Positions 35,700 through 48,084 of a stretch of 64,000 nt of DNA are shown here, one piece after another; positions within the stretch are counted from its first letter, which is position 1; each line of letters starts with the position of its first letter. Both the position numbers and the translations under genes were made by a program. This DNA is from Anastrepha obliqua (lineage: Eukaryota; Arthropoda; Insecta; Diptera; Tephritidae). The stretch is from assembly GCF_027943255.1 (NCBI RefSeq), contig NC_072893.1:95177784-95241783 (forward strand), given 5' to 3'. The notes under the pieces were generated by a model, which worked only from the letters and a program-made list of their open reading frames with translations, was not told where the DNA came from and searched no databases.

Positions 35700-37245
35700 C
35701 ATTTTTCATGTTAAAATAAATATCAAAACTAAAATGACTAACTAAGAACTTGCACGAACCTTTTGTTCAGAATTTCCAGTGGAATACTTTAGTTGCCGCA
35801 AGAAGGTCGGTTATATTAATTAAGAACAAACTGACCTGCCCTAACATACATATATATAATACTTAGGACTGTACGTAATAATACGTATTTACATATATAT
35901 CTAAGAATGTCGGAAAGTGTTAATGATATCTGAGCGCAAACACTTTCAAGGTGATATCAAGTCAACGCGCGGAAGTAATTATCAGCATCTAAAGCCATTA
36001 AGGACGCTCACCTACGCATACTCGGATGGGCATATGAACATATGTATTATATTATATATTGTATGTATATGTATATCGTTATTCGTTATTAAATAAATAG
36101 TCTTCTTAATTTTTTTAGATGTTTACATTTTCATTACATCGAATTAGCATCCCTTTGGGGTACTCGCAAATACCTAACAACAGAGGCATAGAGAAATATT
36201 CATTGTTTTCCAAAAATAAGTATGTTTTCTAAACATTTCAAACGAATTTTCAAAGGCGCACTTACGCCAGAAGTGAGCAGAAAAAGAGCAACTGAAAGGC
36301 CATGCAAGTTCGGCTACACACTGAAAAACTAGAAAAGGAATGCACCAACAAAAGAATGCGCCTTAAACAACGAATAGCTTGTGACTAACACATGCTGACA
36401 GGATCATTGTGCTCATCACAATGCCCGTTGAGAATTTCAGAAAAATACATTCATTCGAGCATTCAAAACAAAAAAGGAAGAAAAGAAAAAAAAAAAACAC
36501 CAAAATCTGTTCTAGCACAAAGTTTAACTCTTTCCCCTCAACACATAGGTTTCTATGCACCAGAAGCGTGTCTGAATAATGGCACAAGTCTTACGAGAGG
36601 AGCCAACACCATCAAGCAAAGTGTGCGGAGCGTGACAGTCAACCTCAGTTGTGGGTCAAATGTTAGCATAAATCCACACTGCCAAAGAGCTGAGTGAATA
36701 ATGCCCAGGTGGCGTTAAATTATGTGTAAAGGCATCACCGTATAATGGGATTTATGCTGATATACAATACTTTTGTACTATTTCGATGTAAATACTTAGT
36801 GATTCGTTTTATTAATGAAAGGAAAAGATAATAACGCATTAGCAGAGATTTCCAAGGCGCATATATGTATGTATGAATTTATTCTCTTTCGGGATGTTTG
36901 TTATAGGCCACAGCGCTATGCAATGTACAGCCTCTTCTTAGGAGGTGGATACAGAAGTGGTCACATAATTAGAAACAATAAGTTATTAAGTTTTATTACT
37001 TATTAAGTCTATGATTACAAATCCTTCCTACAGATACTCACACTGCTTTGTAACATAAGTTATGAGCAGTAATACTCAATCTTTGAGCCTAAAAATAGAT
37101 CTACGCAAGATGAAATCAGGATCGTGCTTTCAATAAATGCTGTCTACCTCTGATAATGACGACAGTTTGTCTAGTAATATGGAATTATGATCTTATGATG
37201 ATATTCTGGGCATTGGTTATGAGTTGGATAATAACACAGTCCAAG
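35700..37245. other. Non-coding stretch
   Basis: No recognisable gene. The plus-strand 101-codon frame at 36392-36697 has no domain, and its complement is similarly open. Confidence 0.35.
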
Positions 37246-37254
37246 CAATTTACA

Positions 37255-37622
37255 AAACTGTTAATCAACGAGGATGTCTCCAGCATCGACGACCTTTGGT
37301 TCCAGCAAGACGGCACAACTTGCCATACAGCGCGCTTAACAATCGCGCATTTCCACGACAGTCGGTTCTATGTTACCGAAACGACCCGGATTTATATCCG
37401 GCCAATGACTGTCACTCCAGCAGCATTCCCCGTATGTAAGTATGGGGAATCTTTATGCTGCCACAACAACAAAAACATCGTTTTATTGTAATATTCAAGC
37501 CACTTTGGACGCCATAGGACCAGATTTATTGGAAAAAGTAGTCAAAAATTGGACTGATCGAATGGACCATGTAACTCGTATCCGCGGCGGACATATGCCG
37601 GATTTCACATTTAAAAAATAAA
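37255..37622 (+). mobile_element. DD41D transposase C-terminal relic interrupted by repeat A
   Basis: SIDDLWFQQDGTTCHTARLT (second-aspartate block) runs to about 37349. The A repeat (37350-37475, minus sense) then interrupts. The transposase resumes with ATLDAIGPDLLEKVVKNWTD and RMDHVTRIRGGHM to a stop near 37620. The third-aspartate region is missing at the break. No TIR found. Confidence 0.6.
37350..37475 (-). repeat. Short repeat 'A' inserted in a DD41D element
   Basis: Here the plus strand reads TTCCACGACAGTCGGTTCTA first and ends GCTGCCACAACAACAAAAAC. It includes GGATTTATATCCGG and the palindromic CATTCCCCGTA...TATGGGGAAT. The flanks AACAATCG and AACATCG could be an eroded duplication. 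Confidence 0.65.
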
Positions 37623-37680
37623 TACCATCAAGTTATCTACCAGATTATAATAAAAAAAATTCATTCCATCAATATTTCTG

Positions 37681-37885
37681 TTGTGTATGGCAGGCAATGG
37701 CAAACCTCCGAGTGTATTTCTGCCATGAAAATGCTCCTGATAAAACTATCTGCCGTTCGGAGTCGGCTTGAAACTATAGGTCCCTCCATTTGTGGAACAA
37801 CATCAAGACCCACGCCACAAATAGGAGGAGGAGCTGGGGCAAACACCCAAAAAGGGTGTAAGCGCCAATCATATATATATAACAA
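37681..37885 (+). mobile_element. SINE body and tail, head missing
   Basis: GGCAGGCAATGGCAAACCTC, CTGCCGTTCGGAGTCGGCTTG and CACCCAAAAAGGGTGTAAG match the SINE at 6770-7075. Begins abruptly at 37681. Confidence 0.65.
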
Positions 37886-37889
37886 GAGT

Positions 37890-39280
37890 AATCGAATATA
37901 CCCTTTTATTTTATTTTCTGCATAAGGAGGATATTTTTCTGTATTACATATTTGTGATCTATTCATGGAACTTTCAATTTCCTTCTTTATCTACCACTTT
38001 TCTGTGTTGTATATGTACTCAGCTTAAAATATAGTACCTGGTGCTCAATTGTACGGCCATCACTGTATCTGGATAAGTAAGTACACGTAAGCACTTTCAA
38101 TTATATTCGCAATTTGCTTAAACAATTCCTCATTGCAATAAGCAAAGAAGCGTTGTTATTGTTATTGTACAAATACTGTTGTCAGCAATCTGTTGGGGGC
38201 ATAGCCGCTTTTTTTAATTCATATTTATTGCATGGCCTTAACCATTCTTTTGGAGTTTTATTTTTGCCAGTCCTTCTTTGTAAAATCTCATTGTTTTGCT
38301 GTGATCTGTTCGTTTGTATGTTTTTGACAGCGGTAGAATTTTAAAAACATTGTTCATTTAATTCTTCCAACAGCGCAGATGCCACAAAGTATGTTAAATG
38401 GTACAAGTCTTTAGTGGGTCACGGATAAAAGGATGAAAGTTGGTTGGTTAATTGCACTGCTGCCAGAATGTGATGCCACAATACAGCGCACAAAATCACA
38501 TAATATACAAAATTTATAACTCGCAGCATCAAGCAGTGCCGGATGCCTGTAAAAATATTTTTTTCTTTTATAATAGCCTGCACTGTACTAATGGAGCTAT
38601 TCTAAACTTATATAAGCATGTTCTCGGTCTACGACGTAAAACAGTCTTCTCCTCTTGATATAAAAAAAATGATGATCAGACGTGCTTTGCTTGATTCGGA
38701 AGATGGAGGTCTGAAAGTGGGCCTCTGTACAGTACGGGCCTCTTTACTGGTACGTACCAATATCATATCAAGCCGTTGATCACCACTACATACGTATTCC
38801 CATGCCATTCAAGAGCGCAGTATTGGCTGGAGAAGAGCTAACTATAAATACTATTAACCAATAGTTTAGCGTAGTGTAAAGTCCAACTAATTCTGATTGT
38901 CTGCTCAGTCGCTGCCAGTTGAATTGCAAAATGCGCGCACTATAACTGAGCAGCATATCAAAAGAAAAAGTAATTTTATTTTTCTGCAGTGCAACCCAAA
39001 TTACGATTATTTTTCTAGGTTTCAGGATGTTAGACGTTACCTTTTTTCTGCCTTTTCAGGGTCAAAATATGCCTCACACATATTATTTCTAAACATCTAT
39101 CCGGTGATTTTTGTCCTAACGGTTAAATTTTCATTGGATTTAAAAGACTTCTTTTGATTGCAATCATTCACTCATCCATTATGGCTTCACAGCGTGGTTC
39201 GGATGCAACTTATGTAAGACCAAAACCCCACCAATAATTGCGCCTCTCCGCAGTTTTAAGCCGACTGCAAACGGCAGATG
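37890..39280. other. Non-coding stretch
   Basis: No gene or element recognised. Confidence 0.4.
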
Positions 39281-39284
39281 ATTT

Positions 39285-39525
39285 TTTTGTTGCCATTGCC
39301 TGCCGAGGATTGAGCGCTATTAGAAACAACTTTTTCTAGAATTTGGTGTTTCATGCACGGATATTCGAACCCGCATACTTTCAAATATAGTCACGCGCCT
39401 ACCCATTGAGCTACGGCGGACGCCATTTGTGAAAGAACATCACAACACGCAACAAGGGACGCCACAAATGAAAGAAGGAGTTCAGCCAAACATCCAAAAA
39501 AGGGTGTAAGCGCCAATTATAAAAA
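39285..39525. mobile_element. SINE with inverted head
   Basis: 39285-39422 is the SINE head in minus orientation: the complement gives TAGCTCAATGGGTAGGCGCG as A-box region and GGGTTCGAATA as B box. 39424-39525 is the SINE tail in plus orientation (GACGCCACAAATGAAAGAAG, AGGGTGTAAGCGCCAATTA). The middle is missing at the junction. Same arrangement as 53931-54146. Confidence 0.65.
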
Positions 39526-39779
39526 TATAAGGCACGCAATGAAATATCGAGAAGATCGCTTCATTAGTCGAGTTTGATATTCATAGGCCAGACATAGGCT
39601 GTGACATAACAACTTAACCCACTTTTTCTTACAAAACTAATCACTAATTAGTCCAAAATCTTATTTAAATTCAGATTTATTTCAGAAGGTGCAGTTAGTC
39701 ATCTAGTTACTGTGACGAAAGGAGCTCAATTGCGCGTTTCTAAGAAATCTTGCTTTTCTAGTGCTTCATACTCTTCTGA

Positions 39780-39875
39780 AGAATGCTGCTGGAGTGACAG
39801 CCTCTCACCAGATACAAATCCTTTAAATCCGATCGATTCAGGAACACACGCACGACTGTCATTGAACAGGAACCT
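39780..39875 (-). repeat. Short repeat 'A', eroded copy
   Basis: Plus strand GAATGCTGCTGGAGTGACAG then CCAGATACAAATCC and CACGACTGTC follow the A repeat order with many changes. Confidence 0.4.
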
Positions 39876-39879
39876 CGAA

Positions 39880-42260
39880 TGTACTTTGGTGAGCCGTCAT
39901 TAGAGGGCAATTGCTGTCAGATACGACGAGAATAAGAAGCGAAGTCTGGAATTTTTAAGAGCTACTCCTTGGCGCAATATGCGTGCTTCAGATTCTTTTA
40001 TTGTGATTATTTAATGCCCACATTTTACAAGCTTCATAACTTGGAGAAAACTGAAAAAAACTTCATCCGTACTTCTTGTTAGTAGTTTCGCTTTTCACTC
40101 ATGTGGATATAAGGCAAAAGCTTCACGGTTAGTTGATATTGCGAGTGTTTTATGATTCCAATTAGTTTGAAGTGGTCCGAAAAATTATTTCGCTTCATCG
40201 TAATAAAGTGAGTTTTGAGTGAAAACAGTTTCTGTTTAACACTTCATTCACCAAACATTTTTTATACTTTATGTAGAACCCTATAATATCATTTATCCCC
40301 ACTTGCTGATGCATACAATGTAAAATATAAATAAAGAAAATTAATTTCCGACTCAGTTTCTGAAAATTAAAAAATGAATTGAGTCAAGTAGATAAGTATC
40401 TATTGCCTGTACACTTGTTTGCATAGGTACATATATACACATACATACGAACGCGTCAAATGCATGTAATTCGGGTATGTATGTATGTATTTTTAAGATT
40501 TATCGTCAAGCACAATTCATCAACATCAAGTTATTCACTTCTACTACAATTGATTCGGTTATTTATAGAAATGGTGATTTTTTGTTGATTTAGAAGTTTA
40601 TAGCCATCCTGACTTCTAAGCAGATTTCACATTCTCGGTGACGTGTTTAAGCAGTTGTGTTTATTGCATGCTACACTTTCGAGTTAGGAAAAAAAATCAA
40701 ACGAAAAGACGCTATAAAACGCCATAATAAGCATATAGCTGCATACTTTTTTGTCTTTCTCTAATTGTCTATACATTTCGTTAGTTTTTTTCTCCGGCCC
40801 AACAATACACGAAACATTGCAAAATTTCAACAAATATTCGAAATGTTTGATTTTTTTAAATTACTCATACGCACACGCCGCCCAAAATGCTTATCGAAAA
40901 AACCGACCGATTCGCGGCACTGTCCGCACCGCAAAAACGCACTACTCTTCGACATTTGCACTTCTCTGCTATCACCGACTGACAGCATTGGAGAAGCACC
41001 ACGACACTCGAACCTATCCGCTTGGCCTAACTAGCGCAGCTTACTGGTTCGCCTGCCTGGCTACCTATGTATGTAGGCTGGATGGCTGGATGGCTGGCTA
41101 GCTGGCTGGCTGTCTGCTTCGTTGACTCGCTGCCGGCGTGAGTGTGTTGGCGGCGCTCATCATTTCGTTGTTGGCTTTGCAGCGCAGTAAATTTACTGTT
41201 TTAGTACGCATGTCCCAGGCAACGCGTCGTTAAACGTCCGCCCCCGAAGCCAGCATCACCGCGCATCTACATTTAATGACACTTTACTTTTTAAATGGCT
41301 TATAGACACCCTGTATGTGGCTCGCTCGCATAGTTTCATTGCTTTCACTGTTTTGCTTATTTTTGTTATTTTCTTTTATTTTTGTTGCCTCTGTTTTTGT
41401 ATTCGTATTTTTTCCATACTCTTTCAATAGAATAATAGACAATGGAATGTCTTCAATACTTTTGGCATTCGGTGTTTTATTTTTACGACTTGTTATCTTT
41501 GTTTGTTTTGTTTTTCCTTTGTAGTTCATCTACTACATATATATATCTCTACCATTTCCTGTGGTTTTATCAACATTACATATTTTTAGCATTTTTCTAT
41601 ACTTTTCTCCTACCTTTGCCTCTCACAAAACTTTTGCCTTCCTATCCTTTTTTGCTTTCGAATTTCTTAAGACTTTTAGGTAGATAAGATATTCAAACAT
41701 TTCCATGGCATATCAAGGATATGTGAACACAACGGCATCAACACAAAAGTCAAAGTGTAGTTTTTGTTGCACGCATACATACATACTCGTATATTTTACA
41801 TTTACGATGTGACGTTTACAAATCAAACAAGTAATGAAATAAACAAGATGAAAGCATACAAGCTGACAGCCAGACACGAGCGCAAAACGACACACCTGAA
41901 TACATATACACAGTTAAATGTATTTATGTATGTATGTACATTTAAAAGCATATACACGAATACACATGCAAACGTGTACCCCACGTTGATACGAGTGATT
42001 GATTGAATAGGGCAGAAGAAATTTTTGTTATGGCAGTGCTTTGCTCGCATCAACTCGGCCGCATCGTATGGAATTTCGCACAACGACCTGTGATCGAGTA
42101 CACATACACACTAACAAACACAAAATAAACATAGTGTTGCACAGTGTGAGCTATGTTGCTTTAAACAGGGTTAAACAGGTTCTTCTTTTTTTTAGGATGG
42201 GCGGTATGTAATGGGAAGGTTGCATATAGCTCCAGCGAAATTAATGGCTTCGTAACTGTA
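39880..42260. other. Mostly unique sequence with one GC-rich patch
   Basis: Around 40870-41270 the sequence is GC-rich and codon-like on neither strand consistently. It includes a GGCT tetranucleotide run at about 41083-41112. Could be a host promoter or first exon. CATA simple repeats near 40440 and 41775. No supported gene. Confidence 0.3.
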
Positions 42261-42263
42261 TTT

Positions 42264-42553
42264 GCGGCCGCCGTAACCGAATGAGTTGGTGCGTGATTAC
42301 CATTCGGATTTCAGAGAGAGAACGTTGGTTCGAATCTCGGTGAAAGACCAAAATACAGGAAAAGTTTTTTCTAACAGCAAACCTCCGAGTGTATTTATGC
42401 CATGAAAAAGCTCCTCATAAAAATATCTGCTGTTCGGAATCGGCTTGAATCTGTAGGTCCCTCCATTTTGTAGAATAACATCAAGACGCACGCCACAAAT
42501 AGGAGGAGAAGCTCGGCCAAACACCCAAAAAAAGTTGTACGCCACAATATATG
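42264..42553 (+). mobile_element. SINE, nearly complete copy
   Basis: GCGGCCGCCGTAACCGAATG (A box region), GGTTCGAATCTCGG (B box), GAAAGACCAAAATACAGG, TCTGCTGTTCGGAATCGGC and a TTGTACGCCACAATA end. The CCTCGGCAGG segment is deleted in the middle. Best template for the tRNA-like head. Confidence 0.75.
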
Positions 42554-42849
42554 TATATCAAAATCGCGAAAACAAAGTAACTGTTTTTTAGTAGCGTCAC
42601 CATAGTACTCAATTAAGGCGAAGTTTATTACATATAGATACGCCTTGGGCAGCACCTTAACAAAAGTTGTCATCGATGTATCTCATCTTTTCCGATACTC
42701 AATATATCGTTAATTATCAAATCGATGAATCGTTTGCATACATACTTAAATAATATATAACTGTATTTGCTCAAAGTATTGTAAATATTTGGTCGAAATA
42801 ATCCTCCTACTCTACTCTGTGTATCTGAGTAATGTCACCAGTAACCCAT

Positions 42850-43060
42850 TTTTTTTTCAAAAACACTGGTTCGTCCAATTTTTGGATGCGATCTGTAGGA
42901 AAACTCATCATGCCAGTCACCCCATCAAGCAATCGATATTTTCTGCGCGAAATTCGGGTTCCCAATTTTTTTGGAGGTTTCCATTAACCACCTCGGAGCT
43001 ACGATATAAATCCTTTAGACTTTTTTACGGGGCGCTCTGAATAAAGCGCTAATTAAAGCC
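42850..43060 (+). mobile_element. DD41D-like transposase relic
   Basis: Across frames LDAICRKTHHASHPIKQ (compare QQDGATCHT) then a region readable as SELRYKSFRLFYGALNKAL, aligned to the PPRS-D-PLDYFLWGALK block. Highly eroded, no ends. Confidence 0.35.
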
Positions 43061-43064
43061 AGCC

Positions 43065-44125
43065 GTGGAAACCAGCCATATATTTACTTTTTAAAGATAA
43101 ACTTTTATTTAGATTACCTTGTGTGTACTTTCGCTTAGAACATCCTCTAGTTAATTTGTATTTCACTTCGGTGTTTAAAAAGGTTCCGGTAATTATGTTT
43201 ATCCTTTTTTTGTAAGTTGATTGACGAGTTGACCTGAAACCAAAGTGAGCCAACTTCGCCTGACTATTATTTGCATTGTTATTAAGCTTAATTCTAAGAA
43301 AATTGCGCGACTACCGCCCACTGTGGGATAGAAAATAGAGCGTATGTAGAGAGAGCACTTTGATTTCGGAGATTTTTTTTCATAAATTTCGCTATATTCA
43401 ATTCGATGGAGCACCTAAACATCTGTCAACAGCGACGTGTCATGAACTTTGAATTCACGATGTTACCTGCTAATCAAAACAAATCTCCGCACACTTTACT
43501 GCCAATATGCTAAATTGAGACACAACGGAACTAGAGCTTTTTATTTATTTTATTTTTGCTTTTTTTCGTTCTCCACATAAAGTTTTATATTTTACAGATA
43601 CACATTCGCTTTCGCCGTGACACGATTATTACCACCTGTGTGCTATTTCTTTTCGGCAAGTTGTTGTTTCTCTGACGCAGTTCGCAGCGGGATTTTAAAA
43701 TGCTCTGCCACTTAGGTTACGTATACAACATGTACGTGTTCTATATATGTATGGATGTGTGCCGTACACTAAACAGGGTAAGAGTGTGGAAGAAAAAAGT
43801 TTGCAGCTTAAAACCAAGTAAGTTAAATTATGTGTGCGTGCCTACGTGTGTGGTGAAAAATGAAATAAGAATAAGAGTCGTTTAACTGGGGAGTGGAATG
43901 TTGTGTGGTAGATGTATATGTACGTAATTTCATACCTAAAAAGCTTTTACATTTGTTTTCTTCCCAATAAATGCTAACTTGCAAGAAGTTCTATCAGACC
44001 AATTATCGTTCCAATACTCTTCAATAGAATTTTTTTAGATTTAAACTTATATATTAAATGCTTAATTAGCGGTTAATTTATTAACTTAACTAAATAATTT
44101 CTTCTAAGTAAAATATGTTTTGTTC
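43065..44125. other. Non-coding stretch
   Basis: No recognised gene or element. Confidence 0.4.
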
Positions 44126-44129
44126 ATTA

Positions 44130-44290
44130 TATCTATATATATAAAAGAAAGTCATGTTAGTTACACTACTTATAACTCGAGAACGGCTGAACCGATTTGG
44201 CTGAAAATTGGTGGAGAGGTAGCCTAGAACCAGGAGACGGATATATCATACTTTTTATCCCACTCGAACGCGTTTCCGTGAAGTCACTAT
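44130..44290 (+). mobile_element. Helitron-like 5' end fragment
   Basis: TCTATATATATAAAAGAAAG followed by TAACTCGAGAACGGCTGAAC and CGATTTGGCTGAAAATTGG. TC-TATATA starts and this 'AACTCGAGAACGG...ACCGATTTGGCTGAAA' block are, from memory, common at insect Helitron ends. No Rep/helicase or CTRR hairpin end. Runs directly into the LINE frame at about 44291. Confidence 0.35.
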
Positions 44291-45385
44291 AAAATGTGGT
44301 ATAACAAAAACGCATCTGATAATTTAAAGATCTTAGAATATTTCCTACATAGTCCCATTCTTCATAGGGATGATATACTATCACCCAAACCAATACTCTT
44401 CAGGAACATCCAAGTTATAATTAATGAACGCACAGACTGGAGAACTAATTCTATCACTTTCAAACCTGGCTCTCAGCTATGGTCTACTGATAGGTCCAAA
44501 TTAGAAAATGGTAGAACAAGGGCAGGAATCAATGGGCCTAAATTCAAAAAATCGATTCCGATGGGACTCTACCCAACAATATTCCAGGCAGAAATACATG
44601 CCATTGAAATATGTGTGAGAGAATGCCTTAGCAGGAAAATGAGGGGTACTCACATCTACATACTTTCAGATAGCCAAGCGTCTCTAAAAGCCCTTCTATC
44701 AACAACTATCACCTCTTAATTGGTAAATGATTGCCTAAACCTTCTCAACACGTTAGGAAACCTCAACATAGTAACACTAGGCTGGATTCCGGGACATGAA
44801 GGACATGAGGGAAATGAAATGGCTGATGACCTTGCAAAACAAGGAGCAAATATGCAGCTTACTGGTCCTGAGACTTTCTGGGGACTCACAAAAGGACACA
44901 TTAATGAATTTCTCAGAAAATGGGAAGAAAGAAAATTTGCTGCACACTGGCTAAACTGTGCCGGTCAGCGTCAAGCCAAACTATTCCTAGGTTCCAACAA
45001 AGGAATATCTGACAAGCTTCTCTCACTAACCAGAGTAGATCTGCGTCTTTTAACAGGATATCTTACAGGTCACTGCAGCCTGAGGTATCATCTAAATAAT
45101 ATTGGTCTATCTGAGACCAATGTCTGCCGCTTTTGCGAAATGGACATAGAAAGCTCAGAACATGCGCTTTGTGAATGTCCTGCGTTGGGCAGACAGAGAC
45201 TTCATCACCTTGGTGGTATCGTAGTATCTCCATGCAAACTTTGGAACAACAAACCCAAAATTGTGCTAAAATGTTTAAAAAGCTTAAAACTCTAGGGTTA
45301 CAAAAATAGGTCTTTCACAATAGACCAGCTCTGTTCGCAGTGCGTAATGGCCTTCTAATACTAATAATAATAATAATAATAATAG
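44291..45385 (+). mobile_element. 5'-truncated LINE (RNase H and C-terminal domain), near-intact frame
   Basis: One reading frame spans 44294-45295, broken only by a TAA at 44717-44719. RNase H features: the usual YTDGS start eroded to STDRSK, FQAEIHAIEICVRE, YILSDSQASLKAL, then GWIPGHEGHEGNEMADDLAK. The C-terminal domain is LLTGYLTGHCSLRYHLNNIG with the knuckle CRFCEMDIESSEHALCECPA. The 3' end is a TAA-repeat tail (about 45357-45384). RNase H and the TAA tail suggest the I-like or R1-like groups. RT and endonuclease are absent. Confidence 0.75.
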
Positions 45386-45389
45386 GTCT

Positions 45390-46205
45390 ATTGCAAAAAA
45401 CATAAAAACAACTTTTTAAATGACAGTTTGCACGATGGTCATGCTCGACATGTAGGAACTGCCCCTATGTACGTATGTAACTTCAAATTCGTTTGTTAAA
45501 AATAAGAACGGCCTTAACCGAAACCCATTTACGTGCATACATATAAACATATGTACGCATATCGGTAATTACGTTTCAACTAATACACATGTGCCTACTA
45601 ACATACATGCGGTTATTGCTTTTTGCCAACATCGCCGAACAAATTACAGGAGCAGCATTAAAAATATTGATGAGCCAAATATTAACAGACGCAAGTAGTT
45701 GCTGTTGCTGTGCAACAACAAGAGAAAAATATTGGAAAATAACTGCAGCAACAGCAGAAATATTGAGTTATAAAAATATAGGCACTAAGCCACGCATTAG
45801 CACAATTCGCAAGTGTTTACCTTGCTGTGGCTGCCACATATTCAAAATCCATATACACAATTGCAAACATGTGTAGGTACAGCCGTTGAAAAATACTTAA
45901 GAACTTTGCGTTAGCAGCCATATATGCCCATGTTTTATATTTGCTTAGATCGCATTCACTGAAATACGTTCATTTATGTATTTCTTTTGAAGTTTTCGCA
46001 TTGATTTTTTGCGTTTTAGTAGAAGCACTGATATTTTTGTAAGAAATGTACTGTAAGAACGATTCGGTCTTCGTCCAAAATTTTGTGAATGGTTTTCTGT
46101 TTTATATTGTAACTGGTAAGTACGTAAAAAATAAATTATCTGGAGTATTCTTCATTTAGTTGAAACGATTCGTTAATAGCGAAAGAGAAAAGTTGCACCT
46201 CAACT
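45390..46205. other. Non-coding stretch
   Basis: The plus frame 45589-45876 has no recognisable domain. Nothing else seen. Confidence 0.4.
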
Positions 46206-46214
46206 CTTCTAAAA

Positions 46215-46770
46215 AGAACAGTTGCGCTTCGGTTGACACAAGCAGCGCTTTACGGTCGACTGGCACGGAAGAAACCATTGATAACAGCATCGCAATGAAA
46301 ACGCCGAATTTAAAATCCCGGATTCAAAGTTAGTGGCGTTATATTTTATTCAGTGATGAGGCGAAAAGAGAGTTGGTCCAGACGGATGCAGGATTCGACC
46401 CCAAGTTTGTCTCACCAATCATAAAGCACGGGGGAAGCTTAATAATGGTGTGGGGCTGCTCTTGATGGAACGGTGTCGGACCAATTCATCGTATTGAAGG
46501 TAATATGGGTGCGGTCAAATACATTCAGATACTTTAGAATGTACCTCATGCAGAAAAGAATTTACCGGTGATTTCGAAAATTCATCTTCGAGTGCCCACT
46601 TAAATATAAAAAATATACTCCGTACGCAGAATATCGCAAATCTGGATCAGCCATTTGAAAAGGCCAAGGCAGCATGGGAATTCAATCTTGTTGAGCGTTA
46701 TATACGTTTAATAATGTCAATGCAAAGGCGCTGTGCAGCAGTAATAAAGCACAAAGGATTTACAACAAAA
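46215..46770 (+). mobile_element. Tc1-like transposase relic
   Basis: Across frames: RLARKKPLI (end of the DNA-binding part), FSDEAKRELVQTDAGFDPKF (first catalytic aspartate in SDE), IIKHGGSLIMVWGC, NGVGPIHRIEGNM and a C-terminal FNLVERYIRLIMSMQRRCAA with VIKHKGF. The second and third acids are lost in a deletion near 46590. No TIRs seen. Confidence 0.6.
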
Positions 46771-46939
46771 GACGAATATATACTTCCCCTTTGGCACCTT
46801 TTTTATGGTTTTACTATTATTTTGCTTCGTTCTAAAGTATTTTTCTCAAACGATTTTCGAATTGTAGAAACTTTTGTACATGAAGAAAACAATACTGATA
46901 CAGATTCAAAACATTTTAAATTTACAATATAAAAGCAAA

Positions 46940-48080
46940 AATGCAAAACATTTAAGTGATTTTATTGAAAAAAGTCTCAAATGGAGAGAACTGGGAAGCT
47001 GGTAGTTCTTAAATATTTTTCAACGGCTGTATGTATGTATATATATACAGAAATGCCCATTCGCTTTACCGCACATCCAGGCAACCAGCTTTGTGATTTT
47101 GCGAGAATCCTTCTGGGAAATCGACAAGCTGACGCGTGCAAAAATGCTTTCATTTCTGTATACTTATGCGTGGGCGTGTGTTCATTTGGTCGCCATAAAG
47201 CTATTCCCCGTCATAAAAGCTTCAGTAGTTGAATAAAATCAGGTGCAATAATTCTAGGTTTTTTCTCTCATTTTGCCATCGCTTTAATAACCCATAAAAT
47301 CGCATTGTTTGTTTGGCACATTTCAAACGGTAGATATTCATTCACTTATTCCTTCGCTCGCTCACTCACTCATTAATTTGTTGTACATTCAATCACATGT
47401 ACGAGTATATATGTAAAAACACTCATTCACACATTCGCTTAGTAATTTGCTCTTCGATTACCAAAAATTACTTCGAACTGAGTGTGTACCTATTACTTAT
47501 ACTTTTGTGTGTGCGTGTGTGTGTTTATGCTTATACATATGTATGTATTTATTGTATTCAAGCTGGTGAGTGTATTTTTACAATTTCCGGTCGGTACTTG
47601 AAAACACGTTCGTTTGTTAAGTAGCATCCGCTCTCATCTCTCCTTACAAATACTTACTTAACTTGAACCTTGTACTGTGGACAAAGAGTGTACAACTGGT
47701 AAAAAACACGGAAAGCTGAACTCCTCTAATTGGAAAACAAATGAAAAAGGGATTGTTTGTATTATATTTAAAAGAAAGAAGGAGAGATACTTCGAAGTTT
47801 GCGAAGTATTTGCGGGTGGGTGTCTGCAACGAACGCCAAAGAAGTATATTATTTTAGTATAATACATATATAAATATGTAGTATGGTGTATATTTTAAAA
47901 GCTTGCAAAAGCTAAGCTCTTTGAGGATTTTTACTGATATGAGTATTTAAAAAAAAATGTAAGTGAAGAACATTTTTGGTGCCTAAAACATTAAAAACTT
48001 CACCCATGAATGCACGCCAAAAAGTGTTTTAATTTATTTACGCTGATAATTATAATATACAGTATTATTAAAATTGCGAT
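46940..48080. other. Non-coding stretch
   Basis: No gene recognised. A GT-rich microsatellite at about 47508-47526. Confidence 0.4.
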
Positions 48081-48084
48081 AAAA

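Noticed and set aside
40751..41101. 116-codon plus-strand frame in the GC-rich patch
   Set aside because: Ends in a GGCT simple repeat (LDGWMAG); composition rather than protein-like pattern.
42264..42345. Possible functional tRNA gene
   Set aside because: A and B boxes are present, but no cloverleaf closes and the sequence continues into a SINE body.
45589..45876. 95-codon plus-strand frame rich in Cys
   Set aside because: No spacing typical of a zinc finger or toxin fold, no splice or promoter context.
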